This document shows, in pieces, positions 9,246-19,092 of a stretch of DNA of 64,000 bases (position 1 is its first letter; each line of letters begins with the position of its first letter). The position numbers and the translations under genes are program-made. The stretch comes from Mesorhizobium sp. B4-1-4 (lineage in GTDB: Bacteria; Pseudomonadota; Alphaproteobacteria; Rhizobiales; Rhizobiaceae): NCBI RefSeq assembly GCF_006439395.2, contig NZ_CP083950.1, positions 248,001 through 312,000 of the forward strand. Reading direction: 5' to 3'. The notes under the pieces were generated by a model, which saw only the letters and a list, made by a program, of their open reading frames with translations, was not told the origin of the DNA and searched no databases.

Positions 9246-10292
9246 TTACGTGTGTCGGACCTCAACAGGCCTGCCCTCGGAGGATGAGCGATAGATTGCG
9301 TCGATCACGCGTACGGCCATCAAAGCTTCGATATCCTCGGTGGCAGGCGCATGTGGGTCGACCAGGGCGCTGACGATCGCTTGCAGTTGTTTGCGCTGAC
9401 CGTCCGTTGGATAGTCGCGAGGCTCGATCGGATCTCCAAAACTGAAGCTTTCCGGAATCCTTGAAGCGACCGGCTCGTTCTTCGCCTGCCGGAACACGAT
9501 CTCGTCGTGCTCGCCATTGATGATAATGGAGCCTTCGGTCCCCGAAATGGTCACGAGGTGGCGTTGTCCGGGGAATGCCGCGGTCGACGAGGACAATGTG
9601 CCGATGGCGCCGCCTTCGAATTCGAAGACCGCCACGGCTACGTCTTCGGTTTCGATCTCGTGATACGTGGTTCCCGTCTTGGCAAATACCGATCGGATCG
9701 GCCCCACCAGATATTGCGCGAGATCGATGAGATGGGTTGACTGCGTAATCAAACAGCCGCCACCCTCGATCGACTTGGTGCCTCGCCAAGCGTCCTTCCG
9801 GTAGTAGGCAGGCGAGCGATATTGATTGTCGACGATGTTGACCAGGATTACCCGCCCGAGCCTGCCGTTGCGGATATCCGACACCGCCTGCTCAGCCGCA
9901 GCGGAGTATCGTCGCTGGTAAATGACAAATAGCCGCGCGCCGACGTCGTGGCATGCCGCGACGATCCTCAACGCACGCTCTTCGTTTATCTCCAGCGGCT
10001 TTTCGATGATGACGTGCTTGCCGGCCTCTGCGGCCGCTATAGCGTAGTCCAGATGCCGGCCGTTCGGGGTCGTGATGATCACCGCGTCGATATCCGGGTC
10101 CGCCAGGAATTTAGAGATGTCGCAATAGCAGCGCGGAACGGCAAAGGCAGCGCCGAAGGCCGCCGCCTTTGTCTGGTCTCTCGCAAAGACTGCCTCCAGC
10201 GAGGCGCCTGCGACGCGTTTCAGTTCACGAGCGTGGGTTTCCGAGGCGACACCGGCGCCTATCAGGCCAAATCGAACTGTTCGGTCGTTCAT
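9246..10292 (-). CDS. Gfo/Idh/MocA-family NAD(P)-dependent oxidoreductase
   Basis: A 348-residue dehydrogenase with the N-terminal Rossmann motif GLIGAGVASETHA (residues 9-21), the family lysine in EKPLEI (about residues 96-101), and a C-terminal alpha/beta domain. Family members oxidise sugars, inositols or sugar-derived acids with NAD(P). Its start overlaps the stop of the upstream flavoenzyme gene by 4 bases, so the two are co-transcribed and coupled. The substrate cannot be deduced. Confidence 0.87.
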   Translation of the reverse strand: MNDRTVRFGLIGAGVASETHARELKRVAGASLEAVFARDQTKAAAFGAAFAVPRCYCDISKFLADPDIDAVIITTPNGRHLDYAIAAAEAGKHVIIEKPLEINEERALRIVAACHDVGARLFVIYQRRYSAAAEQAVSDIRNGRLGRVILVNIVDNQYRSPAYYRKDAWRGTKSIEGGGCLITQSTHLIDLAQYLVGPIRSVFAKTGTTYHEIETEDVAVAVFEFEGGAIGTLSSSTAAFPGQRHLVTISGTEGSIIINGEHDEIVFRQAKNEPVASRIPESFSFGDPIEPRDYPTDGQRKQLQAIVSALVDPHAPATEDIEALMAVRVIDAIYRSSSEGRPVEVRHT

Positions 10293-11692
10293 CTGGATCT
10301 GCCGACGACCTTCAGCATGGCAGCGTTCTGTTCCTTATCCATCAAGCGGGCTCTGGCGCGCCTAGCGGCTTCATGCGCGGACCCGGCCGCGATTTCCATG
10401 TTGCCGATCTCGGCGAAATAGTCGCCGGCGAAATGGATGTCGACGTCGCCCCTTTCGCAATAGGTGAGCATGGGTTCGAAATTGAAGCCGGCGGGGCGAT
10501 AGGTATTGCCGGGAACCCAGCGCTGCACGATTGCCTCCTTGATGTGGCCTTTCAGCTCCGGAAACATCCTGTAGACATCCGTGAGGTAGGTATCGCGGAT
10601 CTCTTCGTCCGAAAGCTTGAGCATCTCCCGCGCCGGTGTTCCGCCGGAATAGACCATCAGGCTGCCGCCCGGCTTTCTTGGGCCTGTGCGCAGCGGATTG
10701 GCGTGGTTGAAGAACATGTCGAACGAGGCATCCGGCGTGGTGATGGCATAGATGTCGTCATAGGGCATCGGTCCGGTTTCATCGGTGATGATGCCCATCG
10801 TGGGGAACGGTCCGTACTGCACATTCTTCAGCGTCGCCCGCACCTCCTCGGGTATGTCGCGGACGATCTCGGCCGCCTGGTAGGCTGGAACGGCGACGAT
10901 CACCTGCGAGGCGGAAACGGTATTGGTGCCTCCATTCGCTTCATAGGTCACGGTCACCTTGTCGCCGGCCTTCTCGACCGATTTCACCGTGGCGTTGTAT
11001 TGCACCCTGTCGCCGAGCAGTTCCATCATCACCTCACCCAGCCGGCCAGAGCCGCCATTGAGGTTGAGGGCCATCGAGTCGCCCTTGCCGGCCCAGACCG
11101 CGCCGAACAGTGACACGCCGACGCCAGCGTTCTGGTCTTCCATTTCCGCGGCGGCGCGGCGAGCCGCCGACTGGAATAGCGCTTCGACGCGCTTGGGCGG
11201 GTGGCCGATGAAGTCGCGGAACGAGATGTCCGCCATATATCGGGCGACCCTGGCCCGGCGCCGTTGATTGGTCTCGCCATAGACAGTTTGCATGGCTTGC
11301 TGCCAGCCCTTGACCGCCTTGAGCATGCGAAGTCCGATGGAGGCGAGCGAAAGGCGCTCGCGAAGGCTCATCTTGAGCGTCAGTGGAAGTGCTGCCACGG
11401 CCTTCGGCTTGTAGACCTTCCCACCCCAATAGATCGCGAATTTGTTGCCGGGGATCCGGATGACATCGAGGCCGATCGAATGCAGGATGTTGCGCATATG
11501 CGAACCGGCCGCCGGAAACAGATGGCCGCCTAGATTGAGCCAGTAGTCGCCTCTGCTGAGTGAATAAAGCCGGCCGCCGAGCCGGTTTGTCTTTTCCAGA
11601 ACCAGGATGCTTCGATCCCGAAGTTCCCAGGCCGCGGCAATCCCCGCTGGCCCGCCACCGATCACAATCGCGTCGTAGTGAGTATCCGTCAT
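10289..11692 (-). CDS. FAD-dependent amine oxidase/phytoene-desaturase-type flavoprotein
   Basis: FAD-binding oxidoreductase of 467 residues. It opens with the dinucleotide motif VIGGGPAGIAAAWEL followed by LEKTNRLGGRLYSL, and ends with an FAD-contacting segment (IHFAGDYFAEIGNMEIAAGSA). This resembles NAD(P)-binding Rossmann-like flavin amine oxidases. I chose the ATG at 11692 (MTDTHYD), 21 codons into the open frame, because the dinucleotide fold begins right there. It heads a two-gene operon with the Gfo/Idh/MocA gene and is divergent from the solute-binding protein gene, with operator site C between them. Confidence 0.82.
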   Translation of the reverse strand: MTDTHYDAIVIGGGPAGIAAAWELRDRSILVLEKTNRLGGRLYSLSRGDYWLNLGGHLFPAAGSHMRNILHSIGLDVIRIPGNKFAIYWGGKVYKPKAVAALPLTLKMSLRERLSLASIGLRMLKAVKGWQQAMQTVYGETNQRRRARVARYMADISFRDFIGHPPKRVEALFQSAARRAAAEMEDQNAGVGVSLFGAVWAGKGDSMALNLNGGSGRLGEVMMELLGDRVQYNATVKSVEKAGDKVTVTYEANGGTNTVSASQVIVAVPAYQAAEIVRDIPEEVRATLKNVQYGPFPTMGIITDETGPMPYDDIYAITTPDASFDMFFNHANPLRTGPRKPGGSLMVYSGGTPAREMLKLSDEEIRDTYLTDVYRMFPELKGHIKEAIVQRWVPGNTYRPAGFNFEPMLTYCERGDVDIHFAGDYFAEIGNMEIAAGSAHEAARRARARLMDKEQNAAMLKVVGRSR

Positions 11693-11796
11693 TCGGTTGT
11701 TGTCCCAATCCTGTGGCTCATCTGGTCGATGCCATGACCGGCTCGGTTGCGACACCGTAGCATGGCCTTCAAAAGAACGCGCTTGTCAAAGCAATC

Positions 11797-11809
11797 GGTA
11801 AGCGGTAAT
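11797..11809. promoter_or_regulatory. Putative GntR operator, site C
   Basis: GGTAAGCGGTAAT (reverse complement ATTACCGCTTACC) lies between the divergent flavoenzyme and solute-binding-protein genes. It fits the same consensus as sites A, B and D. Confidence 0.55.
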
Positions 11810-11894
11810 ATATTACACGTAAGCCATCATTGTCAACGCGCGGCGCGGGCTTTGGGCAAACTCTAACCGACACAAAAATCCGGAGGGAACGGGA

Positions 11895-12767
11895 ATGATC
11901 TTCAACAGACGGAATGCCTTGTGCGTGATAGCAGCAATGACCGGCATGTCCTTGATGCCCATTGCCAATGCACAAGCGGAAAAGGTGGATGCTGTCGCGG
12001 CTCTCCTGCCGAAAGCCATCCAGGACGCCGGCGTGCTTCGCATCGCCGTGCCGGACGTCGGCAAGCCTCTCGCCTATAAGGAAGGCGCCGACCTCAAGGG
12101 GATGGACCCGGACCTTGCGCATGCGGTGGCCGATGTGCTCGGCCTGAAGGCTGAAGTCAGCCTCATCCCGTTTGCGGCAGCGCTGACAGGGTTGCAGGCG
12201 AACAAGTACGATATTTCCTACGGCGAATTTTATGTGACCGCCGAGCGCCTCAAGGTGGCGGACTTCGTCACCAGCTGGCAGGACTACAGCTCGTTCCTTG
12301 TCACCAAGGCGAAAAGCTATAAGCCGACTGCCCTGACCGACATTTGCGGCCATATCGTGGGTGCGATGGCGGGCTCAGCCGAGTTGGAGACGCTCAACGC
12401 GGCGTCGAAGAAGTGCTCCAAGGCAGCAACGGTTAGCGCTTTTCCTTCGATCAGCAACGCCGTGCTGGCGCTCAACAGTGGCCGTGTCGAGGGCGTCCTG
12501 ATCAACCGCGGCGGCGCCCAGGAATCGATCCACATGGATGGCGGCCTCGATGCCTCGGGCGAGATCGGGGGAGGGCCGACCGCCACCGCCGTTGCCCGCA
12601 ACGAGAATTCTGAAAAGCTGCTCGCCGCTATAAAAGCGGCCTACGATCACCTTATCAGCAGTGGCGAATACGCGAAAATCCTCGAGAAGAACGACACCTC
12701 CTATGGAGCGGCAAAGGAAGCCGTCATCTATAAGGAGGGCTCGACGCCTCCCAAATACGGGTTCTGA
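11895..12767 (+). CDS. Polar-amino-acid ABC transporter substrate-binding protein (SBP family 3)
   Basis: A 290-residue periplasmic protein with a Sec signal peptide (about residues 1-27, ending at ANAQA) and the two-lobe SBP_bac_3 fold, including the ligand-lobe pattern GMDPDLAHAVADVLG. It most likely serves the permease and ATPase encoded at 15812-17537, since no other partner lies nearby. The start is preceded by CGGAGGGAACGGG, a strong ribosome-binding site. A textbook terminator follows the stop. Confidence 0.88.
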   Translation: MIFNRRNALCVIAAMTGMSLMPIANAQAEKVDAVAALLPKAIQDAGVLRIAVPDVGKPLAYKEGADLKGMDPDLAHAVADVLGLKAEVSLIPFAAALTGLQANKYDISYGEFYVTAERLKVADFVTSWQDYSSFLVTKAKSYKPTALTDICGHIVGAMAGSAELETLNAASKKCSKAATVSAFPSISNAVLALNSGRVEGVLINRGGAQESIHMDGGLDASGEIGGGPTATAVARNENSEKLLAAIKAAYDHLISSGEYAKILEKNDTSYGAAKEAVIYKEGSTPPKYGF

Positions 12768-12785
12768 TATCCGCTTTGAACTGCG

Positions 12786-12818
12786 ATCCCGCCTCATTGT
12801 TCGAGGCGGGATTTTTTT
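12786..12818. terminator. Rho-independent terminator
   Basis: A 10-bp perfect stem (ATCCCGCCTC, 12786-12795, with GAGGCGGGAT, 12803-12812), seven-base loop, then an uninterrupted run of seven T on the plus strand. It ends the solute-binding-protein transcript and lies between convergent genes. Confidence 0.9.
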
Positions 12819-12878
12819 AGGTCATGACTGAATGGGCGTCGTCGGCCATCGCAGGTTTGACGGCCGACCGGCAGGCCC

Positions 12879-14432
12879 TCACATCATCAGTTCGTAGCAA
12901 TGGTCGGCCTTCAACCTTGCTCTGAACGCGTCGCATTCGTCCTGCGTTCTGCTGCTACTCCATGAGAGGAGCGGCGCCATCGCGTTCGCGGCGACGTGCA
13001 CGGCTTCGGCCGTCATGCGGCCAGTCCAGCCGAGGCCTGTCCTGCTGAACAATACACCGTTCAGGTCTTTTGCGTGCTCGTGCTCGACGCAGAACCTGAC
13101 GTCATCGACCGTGGCCGGATAGTCGTCCTGCAGCCGGCGTCCGGTTCGGGGAAGGGCAACGTGTCCGCCCGGGTGCATTGGCGCGGACTTCAATGGCCGA
13201 ATTTTCGAAGAGACTGCCCTGGCCAAGGCTCGGGCGGTCGAGAGATGATTTGCAACGATCCCCCAGCTCAGCGCCAGCATATTCGGCATCCCTTCCGCAG
13301 TCAGGTCGTGGATCACGTTGAACGGCAATCGTCGGCCTTTGGGGTACCCATCTCTGACGGTGATCGGCCGCAGCCCGGCCCAGGCCATCACAATGCTGCT
13401 TCGGTTGACTGAAAGGCCCGGTGCAAATTTGCGCAGCTCGGCCAGCAGGAATGCGATGTCTTCCTCTTGCGGCCTGACATCCTCAAGCGCGCCGGTGAAT
13501 GGCGTTTCGGTCGGGCCGACATAATGGAGATCATCCCAGGGCAGGCAACAGATCGGCTCACCGATGCTGTTCGTTCCGGCCAAGCCGAGGGCGCGATATC
13601 GCTCTGGCAGCTTCACCAGCAGATAGACGCCTTTAACCGCGACGACCTTCCGCACGACGGCTGCCTTGGGCGTCGCGCTGGCAATCACGTCGTCTACCCA
13701 GACACCAGCCAGATTGAGGACGACACGCGCACACACATCCGCTTCCCGCTCGCCATCTCGAATTTGCTGAAGCCTTGCGTGCCACAGGCCATCCGATGCG
13801 CGCCGCAGATCACCAACCTTGGTGAAGTTGAGAAGCATTGCACCATTTCGCTCGGCGGCAAGGGCGGCGTCGATCGCGATCCGCTCTGGCCAGTAGAACC
13901 GGAAGTCCTGGAACGAAACCAGAGATCGGAGCGCGTCACGCTTGCCGAGATCCGCGACGTACGGATTGGAGCGACTCTCGGCAAGGTCCAAGCGACGATA
14001 TTGGAAGCTCGCCCCATTGCCTGCGAATGCTCTGATGATCGTTGCGCCGAAGTCGATCTGCCATCCGGTGTAGGGGCTGTCGCGAAAGATCGGCACGAAG
14101 ATCGTCATGGGCTCGAGCGGCACCGAGCGCTCGCGGCAGAACTCCCCGAAATCCAGGGCGGCTCGCCTGGCAGACCGAAGACGCGTCGCCAGCTCCTGGG
14201 GATTCTTCAGGTAATCGGCGATGGATCGCCTGGGCGCGAGTAGCTGCAGGCCGCAATGCAGGACGCGTCCCGATCGGGCGGTCGTTGCTCCGCCAAGGTC
14301 GGCGCGATCCACAAGGACAACGCTATGGCCGAGCCCGGAAAGTTCCCGCGCCGCCGCGCAGCCATTTATGCCGGCGCCGACGACCAAGACGTCGAAGGGC
14401 GATTTTCCAAGGTCTGAAAAGTCGCTGCCCAT
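12879..14432 (-). CDS. GlpD/DAO-type FAD-dependent oxidoreductase
   Basis: A 517-residue flavoprotein similar in layout to aerobic glycerol-3-phosphate dehydrogenases and D-amino-acid oxidases: N-terminal VVGAGINGCAAARELSGLG FAD motif, LVDRADLGGATTARSGRVLH, and a C-terminal alpha-helical cap. The ATG at 14432 is chosen because the FAD fold begins about 15 residues later; the open frame extends another 114 codons into the neighbouring gene without homology. In a hydroxyproline setting it could be the D-hydroxyproline or sarcosine-type dehydrogenase; as a GlpD homologue it could oxidise a polyol phosphate. It follows the lactone-oxidase-type gene by 14 bases. Confidence 0.83.
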   Translation of the reverse strand: MGSDFSDLGKSPFDVLVVGAGINGCAAARELSGLGHSVVLVDRADLGGATTARSGRVLHCGLQLLAPRRSIADYLKNPQELATRLRSARRAALDFGEFCRERSVPLEPMTIFVPIFRDSPYTGWQIDFGATIIRAFAGNGASFQYRRLDLAESRSNPYVADLGKRDALRSLVSFQDFRFYWPERIAIDAALAAERNGAMLLNFTKVGDLRRASDGLWHARLQQIRDGEREADVCARVVLNLAGVWVDDVIASATPKAAVVRKVVAVKGVYLLVKLPERYRALGLAGTNSIGEPICCLPWDDLHYVGPTETPFTGALEDVRPQEEDIAFLLAELRKFAPGLSVNRSSIVMAWAGLRPITVRDGYPKGRRLPFNVIHDLTAEGMPNMLALSWGIVANHLSTARALARAVSSKIRPLKSAPMHPGGHVALPRTGRRLQDDYPATVDDVRFCVEHEHAKDLNGVLFSRTGLGWTGRMTAEAVHVAANAMAPLLSWSSSRTQDECDAFRARLKADHCYELMM

Positions 14433-14446
14433 CGCCCGATCGATGC

Positions 14447-15730
14447 TCAGCCGAAGAGGTCGGCAAGGTGCGGGTTGAGGAACAGATCGTGCGGATCCAT
14501 TTCCTGCCTGACCTTCTGGAAGCGCGCGAAATCGGGATAGAGCCGCTCCACGCGATCCCGGTCGAGGAAATGAAGCTTGCCCCAATGCGGGCGGGCAGAA
14601 AATGGCAGCAGCGCCTGATCGACAGCGCGCAGGAAGGGGAGATAGTCCCGGCCGATTTCGCCCGAGACGGAGATTGACGTACTGTCCCTGCCGCTCTGGG
14701 CCGACAGATACGCCTGATCCGGCTTCTGCCAGCGGACCTGAAGCGGCGATATTTCGTCTGGGAACCGCTTCCACATCAGGTCACGCATCAGCTCCACGAC
14801 GGCGCGGGCATCGGTGGCGCGGACCATGTATTCGAGCTCGTGGAATTCGGCGATGGTCGTGCCGTCCGGATAGATGCGATAGGCTCGATCCGTGCGCCGG
14901 TTCATTTCGCCAACCGGTACTTCCAGTTGGTCGGCAGGAACTTCCTTCAGCAACTTTACGAAGCAATGATCGGCCGGGACATCACCCAGTTTGTACATGT
15001 GCGACGATCGATCGGTCGGCATCCACCAGAAGGAGAAATGCCGGTATTCGGAAAGAAGGAAGTCCCATTGCCGCAGCACCTCGGTCATCGGCAGGACGAT
15101 GTTTTCCTCACGCAGCCCGTAGGCCGGAACGAGCTGCAGGCCTACCCTCAGCACCGGCCCGAGCAATCCGAGGGAAAGCTGGGCGGCCCGCAGCCGCTCG
15201 GGATCGGATTGATCGATGTCGACGATGTCGCCCTGGCCGTTGACGATCCGCATGCTGGTGACCATTGATGACATCGACCCAAAGGCCGTTCCCGACCCCT
15301 TGGTTCCCGTGGCGACCGCGCCTGAGATGGATTGGACGTCGACATCGCCCTGGTTGGCAATCGACAGTCCCTGGTCCCACAGCGGAGCTCCCAGGGCCGC
15401 CAACTTCGATCCTCCCCAGACCTCGGCTCGCTTGCTCGACCGGTCTGCCGAGATCACGCCGCTGAGCTTCGAGAAATCGAAGAGAACGCCCTCTGTCTGA
15501 ACGACCGGCGTGAAGGAGTGACCGCCACCCGCCACCCGCACGGATTGCTTCTGCGCAATAGCGGCGCGAATTTCCGAGATCGCCTCCGCCTCGTCTGCCG
15601 GCGTGATGATCCTAGTCGGGTGAAAGGTCTGGTTGCCGCCCCAGTTGGACCATTGATTCCTGCCTCCCAAACGACTTCTCCTGTCATTTTCGAGCGCGCG
15701 CCCCTTGACTGCGCGAGCAGCGGCCGCCAC
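14447..15730 (-). CDS. FAD-linked oxidase of the aldonolactone oxidase (ALO/GULO) family
   Basis: A 427-residue protein with an N-terminal PCMH-type FAD domain (AGGGHSFTPVVQTEG near residues 66-80, then SISGAVATGTKGSG) and a C-terminal ALO domain with the family motif RPHWGKLH. Relatives oxidise L-gulono-, D-arabinono- or xylitol-type substrates with oxygen. It heads a minus-strand pair with the GlpD-like flavoprotein and is divergent from the amino-acid permease, with operator site D in the gap. A shorter start is possible because the first ~20 residues carry no family features. Confidence 0.82.
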   Translation of the reverse strand: MAAAARAVKGRALENDRRSRLGGRNQWSNWGGNQTFHPTRIITPADEAEAISEIRAAIAQKQSVRVAGGGHSFTPVVQTEGVLFDFSKLSGVISADRSSKRAEVWGGSKLAALGAPLWDQGLSIANQGDVDVQSISGAVATGTKGSGTAFGSMSSMVTSMRIVNGQGDIVDIDQSDPERLRAAQLSLGLLGPVLRVGLQLVPAYGLREENIVLPMTEVLRQWDFLLSEYRHFSFWWMPTDRSSHMYKLGDVPADHCFVKLLKEVPADQLEVPVGEMNRRTDRAYRIYPDGTTIAEFHELEYMVRATDARAVVELMRDLMWKRFPDEISPLQVRWQKPDQAYLSAQSGRDSTSISVSGEIGRDYLPFLRAVDQALLPFSARPHWGKLHFLDRDRVERLYPDFARFQKVRQEMDPHDLFLNPHLADLFG

Positions 15731-15740
15731 TATGTAAACG

Positions 15741-15753
15741 GCTACCGGTTATC
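15741..15753. promoter_or_regulatory. Putative GntR operator, site D
   Basis: GCTACCGGTTATC sits in the 81-base gap between the divergent lactone-oxidase and permease genes. It is the most divergent of the four sites but keeps the TACCGGTTA core. Its overlap with both promoters would let one bound dimer control both directions. Confidence 0.5.
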
Positions 15754-15811
15754 GATTACCTGTTCGCGCCGTAAATTGCCAGTGCAAAATGCAAGGAGGA
15801 CCCTCAGGGGA

Positions 15812-16741
15812 ATGCGCGTGAAAGATCCATCAAGCTGCTCCCCCAGTCAGGACATGGAAAAAATGCCTGTTGTCCCACTAAGGCATTACGGGCGTTGGCT
15901 GGCCGCGGCGGTTCTGCTGGTGGTTCTGGCCGGGTTGGTCGTCTCGATGATCACCAATCCGCGTTTCAAATGGGAGATCGTGCTCCAGTACCTGCTCGAC
16001 GATTCCATCATCTCGGGCCTGCTGATGACGATCTGGCTGACCATTGCCGCCATGGCGATCGGCATCGTCCTGGGCACGGCAATCGCGCTCATGCGGATAT
16101 CCGAGAACCCGGTGCTGGCAAGCGTGGCTTCAGGGTATCTATGGGTGTTCCGCGGCACCCCGTTGCTGGTCCAGCTCATCTTCTGGTTCAACCTTTCCGC
16201 GCTCTACCCGCAAATCACCCTCGGATTCCCGTTCGGTCCGAGTCTCGGCAATTTCGATGCCAACCAATACATTACAGTCTATGTCGCAGCTCTGCTGGGG
16301 TTGGGCCTGAACGAGGGGGCCTACATGTCCGAGATCGTGCGGTCTGGATTGAATTCGGTACCAGTGGGGCAGAGAGAAGCGGCCGAGGCGCTCGGCATGT
16401 CGAACTTCCGCGTCATGTGGCGCATAATCCTACCGCAAGCGATGCGCGTTATCATTCCGCCGACAGGCAATCAGCTCATCGGCATGCTGAAGACCACGTC
16501 GCTGGTCAGCGTCATCGCGCTTCAGGAGTTGTTGTATTCGGCGCAGCTTATCTACTCGGCGAACTTCCAGACCATACCGCTGCTGATCGTGGCCTCCATA
16601 TGGTATCTCGTCCTGACGACGGTTCTGTCGATCGGGCAATATTTCCTGGAGCGGCATTTCGGCAGAAGCGACCGCAGGACAGCGATGGTGCCCTCCGACG
16701 ATGTCACGGACGCTTCGGCCCAAATTGTGGGGAGCGCCTGA
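15812..16741 (+). CDS. Amino-acid ABC transporter permease (HisM/GlnP type)
   Basis: A 309-residue inner-membrane permease of the polar-amino-acid family. It has an N-terminal helix, the family pattern [16 protein letters not shown], the FRGTPLLVQ segment and the EAA loop [21 protein letters not shown]. The ATG at 15812 is supported by AAGGAGGA 11 bases upstream; an internal ATG at 15854 is the alternative. It overlaps no gene but ends one base before the ATPase start. It would work with the binding protein at 11895. Confidence 0.9.
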   Translation: MRVKDPSSCSPSQDMEKMPVVPLRHYGRWLAAAVLLVVLAGLVVSMITNPRFKWEIVLQYLLDDSIISGLLMTIWLTIAAMAIGIVLGTAIALMRISENPVLASVASGYLWVFRGTPLLVQLIFWFNLSALYPQITLGFPFGPSLGNFDANQYITVYVAALLGLGLNEGAYMSEIVRSGLNSVPVGQREAAEALGMSNFRVMWRIILPQAMRVIIPPTGNQLIGMLKTTSLVSVIALQELLYSAQLIYSANFQTIPLLIVASIWYLVLTTVLSIGQYFLERHFGRSDRRTAMVPSDDVTDASAQIVGSA

Positions 16742-16742
16742 G

Positions 16743-17537
16743 ATGCCAGCACCCAATTCCAGTTTCAGGCCGGCGCAGGGTTTTGCGGTCGTCGCTCGTG
16801 GCGTCGAGAAATCGTTCGGACATCTCCAGGTTCTGAAAGGTGTCGATCTCGCCGTGGAATACGGAAAGGTCGCCTGTATCCTAGGGCCTTCCGGCTCGGG
16901 CAAGAGCACGTTCCTGCGCTGCATGAACCATCTCGAACGCATCGACAAAGGCCTGCTGCAGGTCGGCGGCCAGCTGGTCGGCTATCGCCAGCAGGCCGGC
17001 AAGCTCTACGAGATGAAGCAGGCCGAAGTGGCAAGGCAGCGCGCCGACATCGGCATGGTTTTCCAGAGCTTCAACCTCTTCCCGCACATGACGGTGCTGC
17101 AAAACATCATCGAAGCGCCCGTCGGCGTGAAGAAGGTCGACAAGAAGCAGGCGACTGACGAGGCCATGCAACTGCTCGCAAAAGTCGGCCTCACCGCGAA
17201 GGCGGCTTCCTATCCGAGGACCTTGTCGGGTGGTCAGCAGCAGCGCGTCGCAATCGCGCGGGCGCTGGCGATGAAGCCGAAACTGATGCTCTTCGACGAG
17301 CCGACGAGCGCTCTCGACCCGGAGCTGGTTGGCGAGGTGCTCAACGTGATGCGTGAACTCGCCGTGGACGGAATGACCATGATCGTGGTCACCCACGAGA
17401 TTGGTTTTGCACGCGAGGTCGGCGACATGGTCGTTTTCATGGACGGGGGCGTCGTCGTCGAGCAGGGCAGCCCGTCCGAACTCTTCACCAACACCAAGAG
17501 CGACCGCGCCAAGGCCTTCCTGAGCAAAGTCCTGTGA
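16743..17537 (+). CDS. Amino-acid ABC transporter ATPase (GlnQ/HisP type)
   Basis: A 264-residue ABC ATPase with Walker [10 protein letters not shown], signature LSGGQQQR, Walker [13 protein letters not shown] and switch histidine in VVTHE. This is the canonical GlnQ/HisP architecture. The start one base after the permease stop gives translational coupling. It completes the amino-acid importer and leads within 30 bases into the aldehyde dehydrogenase gene, linking uptake and catabolism in one operon. Confidence 0.93.
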   Translation: MPAPNSSFRPAQGFAVVARGVEKSFGHLQVLKGVDLAVEYGKVACILGPSGSGKSTFLRCMNHLERIDKGLLQVGGQLVGYRQQAGKLYEMKQAEVARQRADIGMVFQSFNLFPHMTVLQNIIEAPVGVKKVDKKQATDEAMQLLAKVGLTAKAASYPRTLSGGQQQRVAIARALAMKPKLMLFDEPTSALDPELVGEVLNVMRELAVDGMTMIVVTHEIGFAREVGDMVVFMDGGVVVEQGSPSELFTNTKSDRAKAFLSKVL

Positions 17538-17564
17538 AATTTCAAGATCGTTAGTGGAACCCAA

Positions 17565-19037
17565 ATGACAAGCCTCCCAGATAAAGTGAGAAACCAGGCC
17601 TTCATCAACGGCAAGTTCGTCGATGCCGAAGACGGGTCCGAGTTCGATAATTTTAATCCGGCGACCGGCAAGCTGCTGATCAAAGTGGCCGCGTGCTCGG
17701 CGCGCGACGTCGATGCGGCGGTCAGCGCCGCGCGCGCCGCCTTCGAAGCCGGCACGTGGAGCCGCATCGAGCCGCGAGAACGCAAAAAAGTGCTTCTGAG
17801 GTTTGCGGCTCTCGTCGAGGCCAACGGAAAGGAGATCGCCCTCCTCGATTCCGTCGACGCAGGCAAACCGATCGCCGACTGTGAGAACTTGGACGTTCCC
17901 GACGTCGTCAACAACATCCGCTGGTACGCCGAAGCCATCGACAAGGTCTTCGGCAAGATCTCGCCCACGGGGGAGGGCAATCTCGGTCTGATCGTCCGCG
18001 AGCCCGTCGGCGTGGCCGGCATGGTGCTGCCCTGGAATTTTCCGGCAGGCACGCTCTCCTGGAAGATCGCCCCGGCGCTGGCGGCGGGCAACTCGATCGT
18101 CGTCAAGCCGGCCGAGCTGGCGCCGCTCTCGAGCTTGCGCATTGCCGAACTGGCCTTCGAGGCAGGCATTCCTGCTGGAGTTTTCAATGTGGTGCCCGGC
18201 CTTGGGCACATCGCTGGCAAGGCGCTCGGGTTGCATCCCGACGTCGATGTCATTTCCTTCACCGGGTCCACGGAAATCGGCCGGCAGTTCCTGCGCTACT
18301 CGGCCGACAGCAATCTAAAGAAGGTCGTGCTGGAGTGCGGCGGAAAGAGCCCTCAGATCGTCATGGCGGATGCCGCAGGAAACCTTGACCAGATCGCCGA
18401 GAACCTTGCAAATGCCGCGTTCTGGAACATGGGCCAGAACTGCACTTGCGGTTCCCGCATCCTCGTCCAGTCGAGCATCAAGCAGGATTTCGTCGATCGG
18501 TTGGTCAAGGCTTCCAGAAGCTGGGTCGTCGGTGAGCCTACTGATCAGGCGACCAAGCTCGGGCCGCTGATCGAAGCCTCCGCCTTGACCCGCGTACTGG
18601 GTGCGGTCGACCAGGCGCGCAAGGATGGCGCAACAGTCGTTTCGGGCGGCAACCAACTCTTCCACGAGACCGGTGGATGGTTCGTGGAGCCGACCGTCGT
18701 TGACGATGTTCGTCCAGATAGCGCGTTGGCCCGGGACGAGATTTTCGGGCCGGTGGTTGCGATCCTGCCCTTCGACACTGAGGAGGAGGCGATCCGGATC
18801 GCGAACGCGATCCCCTACGGCCTGGCGGCCACCGTCTTCTCGACAGACATCAACGTCGCGATCCGCGTCGCCCGTCGAGTGCAAGCCGGAACGGTGGCGG
18901 TCAATGGGTATGGAGAGGGCGATATCACCACGCCTTTCGGCGGCTACAAGACCTCGGGCTTCGGTGGCTATGACAAGGGTCTCGAAGCCTTCGATCAATA
19001 CATGCAGCTGAAGACCATCTGGGTCACGCTTGGCTAA
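17565..19037 (+). CDS. NAD(P)-dependent aldehyde dehydrogenase
   Basis: A 490-residue aldehyde dehydrogenase with the general-base Glu in LECGGKSPQ and the nucleophile Cys in GQNCTCGSR. The GSTEIGR and PWNFP motifs of the cofactor site are also present. Length and motifs are typical of semialdehyde or betaine-aldehyde type enzymes. If the cluster degrades 4-hydroxyproline, this would oxidise 2-oxoglutarate semialdehyde; gamma-aminobutyraldehyde-type substrates are alternatives. It lies 27 bases after the transporter ATPase in the same orientation. Confidence 0.92.
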   Translation: MTSLPDKVRNQAFINGKFVDAEDGSEFDNFNPATGKLLIKVAACSARDVDAAVSAARAAFEAGTWSRIEPRERKKVLLRFAALVEANGKEIALLDSVDAGKPIADCENLDVPDVVNNIRWYAEAIDKVFGKISPTGEGNLGLIVREPVGVAGMVLPWNFPAGTLSWKIAPALAAGNSIVVKPAELAPLSSLRIAELAFEAGIPAGVFNVVPGLGHIAGKALGLHPDVDVISFTGSTEIGRQFLRYSADSNLKKVVLECGGKSPQIVMADAAGNLDQIAENLANAAFWNMGQNCTCGSRILVQSSIKQDFVDRLVKASRSWVVGEPTDQATKLGPLIEASALTRVLGAVDQARKDGATVVSGGNQLFHETGGWFVEPTVVDDVRPDSALARDEIFGPVVAILPFDTEEEAIRIANAIPYGLAATVFSTDINVAIRVARRVQAGTVAVNGYGEGDITTPFGGYKTSGFGGYDKGLEAFDQYMQLKTIWVTLG

Positions 19038-19092
19038 TCGGTGCTCATGATGGCAACAGCGAACAGGCTCGCAACGACCGCTCCCAAGCATC

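Noticed and set aside
16881..18236. Minus-strand frame of 451 codons opposite the amino-acid ATPase and aldehyde dehydrogenase genes
   Set aside because: Antisense frame caused by high GC content; both plus-strand genes have full motifs.
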